Position numbers and translations under genes: made by a program. The notes under the pieces are model-generated. The model saw nothing but the letters and a program-made list of their open reading frames with translations, ran no database searches and had not been told where the DNA came from. Shown here in pieces: positions 1 to 5,151 of a stretch of DNA of 5,151 bases (the first letter of the stretch is position 1; the number at the start of each line of letters is the position of its first letter). Origin of the DNA: Candidatus Zixiibacteriota bacterium (lineage in GTDB: Bacteria > SM23-81 > DAOVCL01); assembly GCA_030670005.1 (NCBI GenBank), contig DAOVCL010000144.1, forward strand, positions 1-5,151, given 5' to 3'.

Positions 1-522
1 GAGGCGGGCCCCATCCAAATAGATCTTGATCCCCCTGGTCTGACAAAGTTCCCATATCTTCTCCATCTCCTCCAAGGGGAAGATGGTTCCCCCGGCCCGG
101 TTGTGAGTGTTCTCCAGGCAGACAAGTTTAGTCTCTAAGTAAGGGGTGTCAGGTCCCCTTATCGCCTCGGCGATCTGGCCCTGGGTGAGGATCCCCCTTT
201 CCCCCCTCAAAGGTCGGAGCTGCACCCCGGAGATGGCCGAAGGAGCCCCGGACTCGTAGTTGTAGGTATGGGAGTCAACCTCTAAGATGACCTCATCCCC
301 GGGGTTGGTGAGGGCCCTGATAGCTATCTGATTGCTCATAGTTCCACTGGCCGTAAAGAGGGCATCCTCCTTGCCCAGCATCTGGGCCACCATCTCCTGG
401 AGCCGGTTTACCGTTGGGTCCTCCCCAAATCCATCATCGCCTACCTCCGCCTTGGAGATCGCCCTTCTCATCCCCCGGGAGGGCCTGGTCACCGTATCGC
501 TACGCAGATCAATATAACCCAT
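1..522 (-). CDS. ltaE: Low-specificity L-threonine aldolase, N-terminal part (cut by left window edge)
   Basis: This is a PLP-dependent fold-type I enzyme expected to split L-threonine or L-allo-threonine into glycine and acetaldehyde in the cytoplasm. Exactly 174 codons are visible; the family is usually about 330-350 residues, so roughly the second half, including the PLP-binding lysine, lies off the window. Visible family marks are the N-terminal IDLRSDTVTRPS (residues 4-15), VGDDGFGEDPTVN (27-39), the phosphate-binding region around SGT (59-61), the stacking histidine in SHTYNYE (84-90), LENTHNRAGGT (136-146) and LDGARL (169-174), whose Asp and Arg contact the cofactor and substrate in characterised members. 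The ATG at 522-520 is chosen because the family match starts there and a GAGGGG ribosome site (531-536) lies 8 bases upstream. That site overlaps the stop codon of the DUF402 gene, so the two are probably translationally coupled. The related beta-eliminating lyases are an alternative, but the match to threonine aldolase is strong. Confidence 0.93.
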   Translation of the reverse strand, partial: MGYIDLRSDTVTRPSRGMRRAISKAEVGDDGFGEDPTVNRLQEMVAQMLGKEDALFTASGTMSNQIAIRALTNPGDEVILEVDSHTYNYESGAPSAISGVQLRPLRGERGILTQGQIAEAIRGPDTPYLETKLVCLENTHNRAGGTIFPLEEMEKIWELCQTRGIKIYLDGARL

Positions 523-530
523 TTCCCTCG

Positions 531-536
531 CCCCTC
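531..536 (-). promoter_or_regulatory. Ribosome binding site of ltaE overlapping the upstream stop codon
   Basis: On the minus strand the sequence reads TGAGGGGCGAGGGAAATG. The TGA is the stop of the DUF402 gene and the GAGGGG that shares its last two bases is a good Shine-Dalgarno match 8 bases before the ATG. A second GAGGG (525-529) sits too close to the start to be the main site. The arrangement suggests that ribosomes finishing the first gene restart on the second. Confidence 0.7.
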
Positions 537-1005
537 AAAGCCATTTTTCCAACATCCTATTGGCCCCCTCAATGATTGCCTGATGATTTTCGAGCACCAA
601 CTCCTTGGCCGATTCGATATAAGACCTGAGATCTTCCTCCAAGTCGGGAGGGACCTGCTCCTCATCCAGGATCTCCACCTTACCCGAGGGGCAGACAAGT
701 ATATCAAGAGCTAAGTCTCTCCAGGCAAACTCCCGATTAGAGAGGCTTATGGAATCGGCCAGGTTGAAATAGTATCCCACCTTATCACCACCTTTGGTGA
801 GCCATGAATATAAGGTATAGGGCCTCTCTGTCCAGTAAAATCCATAGGAGATCATACCAGGAAGGATGTTAAGGCTTCCCACCCGGTATCGGCGACTGAT
901 CACATATTTAAGGATACCAAACCTGTCCTGCAGGGTTACCAACTCACAGTCATAGGTAACCTCACCTCCAGACAAAAGCTGTTTCCTCTCTCTACAAAAG
1001 GCCAT
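535..1005 (-). CDS. DUF402 / FomD-like family protein
   Basis: This 156-residue soluble protein belongs to the DUF402 (FomD-like) family. Characterised members are metal-dependent hydrolases of nucleotides or nucleotide adducts: FomD removes CMP from a fosfomycin intermediate, and a staphylococcal member hydrolyses nucleoside diphosphates. The family marks visible are YWTERPYTLYSW (57-68), GYYFNLAD (77-84), WRDLALDILVCPSG (95-108) and ILDEEQ (112-117). The acidic residues D97, D101, D114, E115 and E116 are the expected metal ligands by family pattern. The C-terminal 35 residues look helical and charged. The ATG at 1005-1003 fits the usual family length, and an AGAGGT ribosome site lies about 11 bases upstream, inside a predicted hairpin. 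The gene ends 12 bases before ltaE. Its substrate cannot be deduced here; there are no fosfomycin genes in view, so it should not be named fomD. Confidence 0.85.
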   Translation of the reverse strand: MAFCRERKQLLSGGEVTYDCELVTLQDRFGILKYVISRRYRVGSLNILPGMISYGFYWTERPYTLYSWLTKGGDKVGYYFNLADSISLSNREFAWRDLALDILVCPSGKVEILDEEQVPPDLEEDLRSYIESAKELVLENHQAIIEGANRMLEKWL

Positions 1006-1013
1006 ATTTAAGA

Positions 1014-1042
1014 ATACCTCTAATGGAAAGCATTCGAGGTAT
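1014..1042 (-). promoter_or_regulatory. Hairpin covering the ribosome binding site of the DUF402 gene
   Basis: Read on the minus strand, the arm ATACCTC (1042-1036) pairs perfectly with GAGGTAT (1020-1014). Inside it, after a G/A mismatch, AATG pairs with CATT around a 5-base CTTTC loop. This gives 11 base pairs in 29 bases. The 3' arm contains the likely Shine-Dalgarno sequence AGAGGT, and the stem ends 8 bases before the DUF402 start codon, so folding would hide the ribosome site. The same symmetry in double-stranded DNA could instead be a repressor operator just downstream of the candidate promoter. No run of U follows on either strand, so a terminator is unlikely. Confidence 0.5.
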
Positions 1043-1046
1043 GGAG

Positions 1047-1074
1047 TTTATCAAAGATTCTTTTAAACTGTGAA
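1047..1074 (-). promoter_or_regulatory. Candidate sigma70-type promoter for DUF402-ltaE
   Basis: On the minus strand TTCACA (1074-1069, 5 of 6 bases of the -35 consensus) is followed after 16 bases by GATAAA (1052-1047, 4 of 6 of the -10 consensus). Transcription would start near 1040, at or just inside the hairpin described above, giving a leader of about 35 bases. It is the only reasonable pair I found in the gap after hsdS. I saw no rho-independent terminator there, so read-through from hsdS is also possible. Confidence 0.33.
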
Positions 1075-1105
1075 CTGGAGAAAGAGAAATTTATTTCGCT
1101 ACTTC

Positions 1106-2326
1106 TCATAATTCCCCTTGAAAAACCCTGTCCAGTATGGCGGAAGTCGTTGCATTGATTTCCTCTGCGGTTTCTTCCTGCAGGCGGCGGAGTTCTACAA
1201 CTTTGGCTTGTAGGTGGTCGAGATAGGTAACAATGCGATGCTGTTCCTCTAATGGAGGGAACTCCATGACTAAATTCTTTAGCCCCTCTTGGTTAATGAT
1301 GGGTAAAGTAACTGCTGATGACAAGAGCCGAATATAGTCATATTTGAAGCGGAACCAGTAATAAGCAAAATCTGGAATTATCACTGGCCCAAAATATAGG
1401 CCAGTAATTTGCTGATTTGAGGATACTTTCGCAGTGGCAATACCAACCTTACCTAAGGTAGCACCAATTCCAACAAAGAGAATAGTACCTTGCTTGAAGG
1501 TCTTTGCCTTTTTCCCCTTAATTGCGGTTGCCGTGAGCGTTCTATTCGATTTGATCAAGTATTTACTGCGGCCAAGATCCCCAGGAGTGAACCATTGGAC
1601 ATTCCCTCCGTAGTATTTGGTCTCTTTTGACGGCGGAGTAGTTCCTGTTTTGATATCTGTAATTAGCTCTGCAATCCTATTGTGCTTCCATCGTTGTGTA
1701 TTCGCTTTTGAGAAGATCTTGCAGAGTGCAGCGGGCATAATCGCCTTGGTCTCCTCACGGGCGGCATGGCGAAGCGATTTGGCCTCCTCAATGTGATTCA
1801 CCAGCTTCTCAATCCTTTCCACAATGCGGCGCTGCTCAGGAAGGGGTGGAAGGGGGATTTGAACCTTTTTCAATCTCGTTGTATTAAACCCTGCTTGTCC
1901 AATCCAGCGCTGACATTCCTTTTCAAAAAAACGTTGATACCAAAGATATTGTAGAGAAAGTGTAAGCCACTCTGATTCAATAACATCCTGTTTGACCCTA
2001 AGTCTGGTGATATGATTACTAAAAACAAAAGGCAAATCCCCCCTCACAATCGCTGTCTTTCCAATCAACTCCACACTATTTGTGTTATTGAATAATACGT
2101 CGCCAGACTTAAGCGAATAGATATTTAGGTCAACAATTTCAGCAGGCAGATGTATGAGCAGGGAAAGATCCAATTCGCCGTTTGTCCCAATGTTATTGGT
2201 GCGGAGGTGTGGAATTCCCTCGGGGACAGCATGCTGTTTTCCACAGGCAAAGCCTGACTTAATTTCGCTAACCGCCTCCCCCAGCCTCACCCATCGCCAG
2301 CCTTTAGGAAGTTCATACCCTTCCAT
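1106..2326 (-). CDS. hsdS: Type I restriction-modification specificity subunit HsdS
   Basis: HsdS chooses the DNA site of a type I restriction-modification complex and docks two HsdM subunits (and HsdR if present). The 406 residues show the usual duplicated layout. Target-recognition domain 1 (about 5-155) starts with LPKGWRWVRLGE. A conserved helical spacer (about 158-205) starts with PLPPLPEQRRIV. Target-recognition domain 2 (about 212-355) contains DIKTGTTPPS (224-233) and FTPGDLG (246-252). A final coiled-coil repeat starts at FPPLEEQHRIV (356-366) and runs to the C-terminus. The length is normal and the frame is intact, so the subunit looks functional. The two recognition domains differ in sequence, which predicts an asymmetric, two-part target site that I cannot read from the protein. 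The ATG at 2326-2324 has an AAGGAG ribosome site (2337-2342) 10 bases upstream and begins at the usual family N-terminus. It is the last gene of the modification cluster. Confidence 0.95.
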   Translation of the reverse strand: MEGYELPKGWRWVRLGEAVSEIKSGFACGKQHAVPEGIPHLRTNNIGTNGELDLSLLIHLPAEIVDLNIYSLKSGDVLFNNTNSVELIGKTAIVRGDLPFVFSNHITRLRVKQDVIESEWLTLSLQYLWYQRFFEKECQRWIGQAGFNTTRLKKVQIPLPPLPEQRRIVERIEKLVNHIEEAKSLRHAAREETKAIMPAALCKIFSKANTQRWKHNRIAELITDIKTGTTPPSKETKYYGGNVQWFTPGDLGRSKYLIKSNRTLTATAIKGKKAKTFKQGTILFVGIGATLGKVGIATAKVSSNQQITGLYFGPVIIPDFAYYWFRFKYDYIRLLSSAVTLPIINQEGLKNLVMEFPPLEEQHRIVTYLDHLQAKVVELRRLQEETAEEINATTSAILDRVFQGEL

Positions 2327-2365
2327 CAGCTTTTTGCTCCTTTATTGCCCATCTGCCGTCCCCTT

Positions 2366-2392
2366 CTTCGTGTCTTTGAGGCGTTTGCGTTG
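2366..2392 (-). repeat. Decayed short-unit repeat tract A (CAAA-rich, 8-9 base step)
   Basis: On the minus strand this tract reads as three imperfect units stepping by 8-9 bases: AACGCAAACG, CCTCAAAGAC, ACGAAG. It lies about 25 bases upstream of the hsdS ribosome binding site. The units are too degenerate for slippage now. I infer an old low-complexity expansion; no function is visible. Confidence 0.35.
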
Positions 2393-2422
2393 TTTCTCTC
2401 AGTTTCCTCATTTTTTGATATG

Positions 2423-2451
2423 AATTCGCTAAATAATCACCAAATCGCCAA
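2423..2451 (-). repeat. Decayed short-unit repeat tract B (AATTCGCTAA-like)
   Basis: Plus-strand units AATTCGCTAA (2423-2432), AATCACCAA (2435-2443) and AATCGCCAA (2443-2451) are variants of one short word. They lie in the gap between the AlbA_2 gene and hsdS. Apart from this and the two neighbouring tracts, I see no gene, terminator or convincing promoter in that gap (2327-2532). Confidence 0.35.
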
Positions 2452-2460
2452 GTCATATTT

Positions 2461-2547
2461 CGTTCAATCCAATTAGTCGTTGATTAGCCAATTATCCCTC
2501 GTTACCAAATCATTACTTTCGTTACCTCTGCATTACTTTTTCATTAC
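2461..2547 (-). repeat. GTAAYG hexamer array with about 11-bp spacing
   Basis: Five copies of the minus-strand word GTAATG or GTAACG (plus strand CATTAC/CGTTAC) begin at plus positions 2500, 2511, 2520, 2531 and 2542, steps of 11, 9, 11 and 11. Weaker variants continue the rhythm: CGTTGA at 2478 and CGTTCA at 2461, with an AATTAT in the expected place near 2489. The spacing is about one DNA helix turn, so all copies would face the same side of the helix. The two rightmost copies lie across the last codons and the TAA stop of the AlbA_2 gene. It could be a protein-binding array controlling hsdS or a decayed simple repeat; the sequence does not decide. Confidence 0.55.
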
Positions 2548-3894
2548 CCTTAGCAGATACTTGACCTGCCTTCCTTTTCCTTCAAGTATAAGCACACCTT
2601 TTTCAACAATGTCAGAAAGTTCAAGATAGGCAGTCTTGTTGGAAACAGCATTCAATCCCTGATACTCCTTATTTGTAATTCCCCCCTTTTCTTTCACATA
2701 CATCAACGCTTTAATCTGCCGCTCGTTCAACCCCAGGTTTCTTAGATATTCCGTAGTTAAAATGTCCTTCCTGAAGATTATGCGGAAGCTATATCCATCA
2801 TCTATGAAATCAGGTTCAGGCAATTCAGATCTGCGGCATTCCTCCAAGATCTTCAAGGTTCCCCCACCCCAGCGTTCTATATAGCCAGCATAGAAAAACA
2901 TCTCGGCGATTCTGCGATTGCGGGGAATGGACTCATGTACGCTCTTCAGCTTTTCAGGATCGAGTGGCTCAGGAAGTTTGCCCGGATTCCAAACCACAAC
3001 TTTATCATCATAAACCCTCACTTGACTAAGAGAACTGCTGAGGTAATCTCTGTGACAAACAGCATTTATCACTGCTTCTCTTAAGGCATCCAGAGGGAAC
3101 TCCCAGATGACCTTCCGTTGTGGCTCGCCGGTGAACTCAAACCTCGTCTGAAGCCTATCTCGAAAGTATAGCATTGCCCCCTCCACATGCTCAAAAAGAG
3201 TCCCTTCAATCTCCTTATCATCAACAATTAGGGTTTCAGATTTGAATCTTCCCATCTTGAGAATGGCCTGCGGATAAAACCTCTGTGGACGGTCACCGAA
3301 AAGGAGAATCGCTGCTCTTGTGGGTTTCCCCTCCTGGATCAGCCCAAGTTTCACCAAAACCTTTAACGGCTCCTCCTCTTCCGGAATAGGTCTTCGCCCA
3401 ATACGATTGGCGAGTTCAATAAATCTCTTAATCTTTTCGGGATCAAGATCATCAATGCTCGCTCGGATTTCAGGAAGCTCATCCCAAGTGACACCTCTGC
3501 CTTGTAAAACCAAGCGAGTGATCTCTTCAACACTCATTTCCCAATTTGTGCTTCCTACACGTTTATAAGGTCTTCCACGATAAAGAACGGGCCTGATATG
3601 GCTTTCTGCCACAGAGATAACGACCAGGGTTTTGCCTTCATACTTGGTGGATTTAAGGGACGGCTGAACCCCTGTGCCTTGAACGACTTGATTCGCCCAA
3701 TCCCGCAGAGTTTCCCTGCCGATGACAACACCCTGAATCCTCCCCTGACGGCTAACTCCGATAACAATTAACCCCCCTTTGGTATTGGCAAAGGCAGAGA
3801 CTGTCTCCAGCGTTTCCTTATCGAATGACCTCTTAAATTCAACGGTTTCTGATTCCCCTTCCGCCAAAATTTCTAACACTTTCTTCTCATTCAT
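2533..3894 (-). CDS. AlbA_2 (Schlafen-type) and GHKL-ATPase-like protein with C-terminal winged helix, inside the hsd locus
   Basis: The 453 residues divide into three parts. Residues about 10-130 are an AlbA_2 domain: ESETVEFK (14-21), AFANTKGGLIVIGV (34-47), then YKRVGS (110-115). Residues about 190-375 match the RecG-C-terminal-like ATPase domain (HATPase_c_4), with N-box REAVINAVCHRDY (272-284), WNPGKLPEP (302-310), and IERWGGGTLKI (339-349) as the glycine-rich lid. Residues about 386-449 form a probable winged helix (LNERQIKALMYV onward). Such proteins are often annotated as helicase-related or as transcriptional regulators; no helicase motor motifs are present. The likely role is ATP-linked DNA or RNA binding, perhaps control of, or a partner to, the type I system. 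The start at 3894 is preferred over an in-frame ATG at 3963 because the domain begins there, a GGAAGGG ribosome site (3899-3905) precedes it, and the extra 23 residues would only be hsdM read out of frame. It overlaps hsdM by 8 bases, implying coupled translation. The GVDD position of Schlafen nucleases reads GVSR here. Confidence 0.85.
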   Translation of the reverse strand: MNEKKVLEILAEGESETVEFKRSFDKETLETVSAFANTKGGLIVIGVSRQGRIQGVVIGRETLRDWANQVVQGTGVQPSLKSTKYEGKTLVVISVAESHIRPVLYRGRPYKRVGSTNWEMSVEEITRLVLQGRGVTWDELPEIRASIDDLDPEKIKRFIELANRIGRRPIPEEEEPLKVLVKLGLIQEGKPTRAAILLFGDRPQRFYPQAILKMGRFKSETLIVDDKEIEGTLFEHVEGAMLYFRDRLQTRFEFTGEPQRKVIWEFPLDALREAVINAVCHRDYLSSSLSQVRVYDDKVVVWNPGKLPEPLDPEKLKSVHESIPRNRRIAEMFFYAGYIERWGGGTLKILEECRRSELPEPDFIDDGYSFRIIFRKDILTTEYLRNLGLNERQIKALMYVKEKGGITNKEYQGLNAVSNKTAYLELSDIVEKGVLILEGKGRQVKYLLRVMKK

Positions 3895-5151
3895 TTTGCC
3901 CTTCCAGCAAACCCTGGAGATCCTCCAATATCTCCATAATAGCCTGCTCCTTCTCCAGCACACTTGCTACCAGTTCCTTAGGGGGGCGATGCTTGTGCAC
4001 ATCCTTGCGGTTGGGATTTTTAGCCGTCAGATCGTAGCCATTTTTGATAACCTCTTCTGCGGGAACAGTCCAGGAACTCTCGGAAACCGCACGGTTCTTC
4101 CACTTCTCAAAGGCATCCTCCAGGTGCTCTTCTTTGATAGGGTGGGCTTTGGTATATTTCATCCCTGGTGGTGCGCTCAGTTCATAATACCAGATCTCTT
4201 TGGTAGGGCCAGGACGCTCGAAGAAGAGGAGATTTGTCTTAGGACCCTGGCCCGAGGAGGTAACATTGGCAAAAACACCTGAGGGAAGGCTGACAATGGT
4301 ATGAAGGTTATAGCTCTCCAGCAACTCCCTCTTTACCGCGGCAAAGGCATCCCCTCTGAACAAGACCCCTTCGGGGAGGACAATGCCACACCGTCCTATG
4401 ACTCTCAGTTTCTTCATTACATATTGCAGGGCCAGAAGTTCCGTGGCCCGGGATTGGATGGGGTAATTCTTCTGGATGTGTTTACCTTCCTTCCCTCCAA
4501 AGGGAGGATTGGTGAGGATCACCTGAAAGCGTTGGGATTCAGGGATATTGCGAATATTTTCCTCAAGGGTATTTCGCCGCACGATGTTTGGCGTGAAAAG
4601 TTCGTGAAGGATCATATTCATCATCCCCAACAAATAGGGGAGGGGTTTCTTCTCCTGACCGTAGAAGGTATTCCGCTGCAGGGACTCAAAATCTTTTAGA
4701 GTCAATTCACGTGATCCCCTCATCCGTTGATATGCCTCAACCAGGAATCCACCTGAGCCACAGAAGGGATCAAAGACCGTCTCACCGATCTGGGAATTTA
4801 CTATTTTCACCATAAAGCGAATGATAGGCCTTGGAGTGTAAAACTCACCGGCAACGCCGCCTTCCCTGCCCATCCGCAGGAGGAGATCTTCATAAACCTG
4901 AGAGATGATGTGAGTGTCCTCCACCTGCTGAAAATCAACCTGATCAATAATTTCGATGACATCTTTGAGGTTATAGGGAGACTTCATTCGATTATAGCGG
5001 ATCTCCTTAAAGATGGTAGCAATTATCTCCTTTTCCGTAGTCCCATGAAGTCCTCTCAGGTAGGGGAAGAGCTGGTTATTGATAAAGCCAATAAGTTCCT
5101 CGCCTACCCAATCCCTCTTTGTCCAGAGAGACCAGCGATATTCCTTCTCCA
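3887..5151 (-). CDS. hsdM: Type I restriction-modification DNA methyltransferase subunit HsdM, 5' end off the window
   Basis: HsdM transfers a methyl group from S-adenosylmethionine to the N6 of adenine in the site chosen by HsdS. The 420 visible residues begin with the family's helical N-terminal domain (KEYRWSLWTKRDWVGEELIG and on), so only the first few dozen residues are missing. The frame stays open upstream of the ATG at 4987, which is internal. In visible numbering, GEFYTPRP (101-108) leads into the catalytic fold, the methyl-donor-binding motif I is DPFCGSGG (127-134; bases 4748-4771), and the catalytic motif IV is NPPF (214-217; bases 4499-4510), typical of gamma-type N6-adenine methyltransferases. 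The C-terminus has the usual GYDLTAKNPN stretch followed by a coil that contacts HsdS. All key residues are intact. The stop TGA (3889-3887) lies within the start of the AlbA_2 gene (ATGAATGA). A stand-alone methyltransferase is less likely given hsdS downstream. Confidence 0.96.
   Translation of the reverse strand, partial: EKEYRWSLWTKRDWVGEELIGFINNQLFPYLRGLHGTTEKEIIATIFKEIRYNRMKSPYNLKDVIEIIDQVDFQQVEDTHIISQVYEDLLLRMGREGGVAGEFYTPRPIIRFMVKIVNSQIGETVFDPFCGSGGFLVEAYQRMRGSRELTLKDFESLQRNTFYGQEKKPLPYLLGMMNMILHELFTPNIVRRNTLEENIRNIPESQRFQVILTNPPFGGKEGKHIQKNYPIQSRATELLALQYVMKKLRVIGRCGIVLPEGVLFRGDAFAAVKRELLESYNLHTIVSLPSGVFANVTSSGQGPKTNLLFFERPGPTKEIWYYELSAPPGMKYTKAHPIKEEHLEDAFEKWKNRAVSESSWTVPAEEVIKNGYDLTAKNPNRKDVHKHRPPKELVASVLEKEQAIMEILEDLQGLLEGQNE

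Noticed and set aside
1085..1108. Inverted repeat GAAAT/ATTTC after the hsdS stop as a terminator
   Set aside because: The loop would be only two bases, the stem is A/T-rich, and no run of U follows.
2410..2450. Possible promoter for hsdS (TTGGTG followed by ATATCA, 16-base spacing)
   Set aside because: The -10 match is poor, and short A/T-rich repeats give such matches by chance.
2313..2456. Small 47-residue minus-strand frame in the gap before hsdS, overlapping its start by 14 bases
   Set aside because: No ribosome binding site precedes its ATG and it is largely made of decayed repeat sequence. A leader peptide cannot be excluded but is not supported.
3895..3963. Upstream in-frame ATG at 3963 as the start of the AlbA_2 gene
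   Set aside because: The extra 23 residues are rich in W, R and C with no family resemblance and are simply hsdM coding sequence read in another frame. The ATG at 3894 has a ribosome site and begins the domain.
3779..4699. Plus-strand open frames of 167 and 132 codons (3779-4282 and 4301-4699)
   Set aside because: They lie opposite the well-supported hsdM gene (the first also reaches the start of the AlbA_2 gene) and show no recognisable domain. They are shadows of the minus-strand coding sequence.
4988..5151. ATG at 4987 as the true start of hsdM
   Set aside because: The same frame stays open to the window edge and encodes recognisable HsdM N-terminal sequence, so the gene begins beyond the window.

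Overview
The window is bacterial DNA of unremarkable base composition, and I cannot assign it to a genus. All five genes that I can support lie on the minus strand, so the locus reads from right to left. Four are recognisable as families and one is a composite family protein. Two genes are cut by the window edges: the methyltransferase at the right edge and the aldolase at the left. I see no tRNA, rRNA, CRISPR array or insertion sequence.

Right two-thirds (about 1106-5151): part of a type I restriction-modification locus. In transcription order it holds hsdM (DNA adenine methyltransferase, 5' end off the window), a 453-residue protein with an AlbA_2/Schlafen-type N-terminus, a GHKL-type ATPase-like C-terminal half and a terminal winged helix, and then hsdS (specificity subunit with two target-recognition domains). 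hsdM and the AlbA_2 gene overlap by 8 bases. The AlbA_2 gene and hsdS are separated by about 200 bases of short, decayed repeats. No hsdR is visible; it may lie beyond the right edge or be absent. HsdM and HsdS together would form the modifying methyltransferase, with HsdS choosing the site. The AlbA_2 protein is the unexplained accessory.

Left part (1-1105): a gap of about 100 bases with a candidate promoter and a strong 29-base imperfect hairpin, then a FomD/DUF402-family gene and the first 174 codons of a low-specificity L-threonine aldolase. These two are tightly packed: the stop codon of the first overlaps the ribosome binding site of the second. They look like ordinary chromosomal metabolic genes next to an accessory defence locus. 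Sample lines fit this: bases 61-120 in the aldolase are about 62% G+C and bases 1381-1440 in hsdS about 43%.

The points most worth a second look are the AlbA_2/GHKL protein sitting between hsdM and hsdS, the roughly 11-bp-phased GTAAYG repeats after it, and the hairpin that would bury the ribosome binding site of the DUF402 gene.
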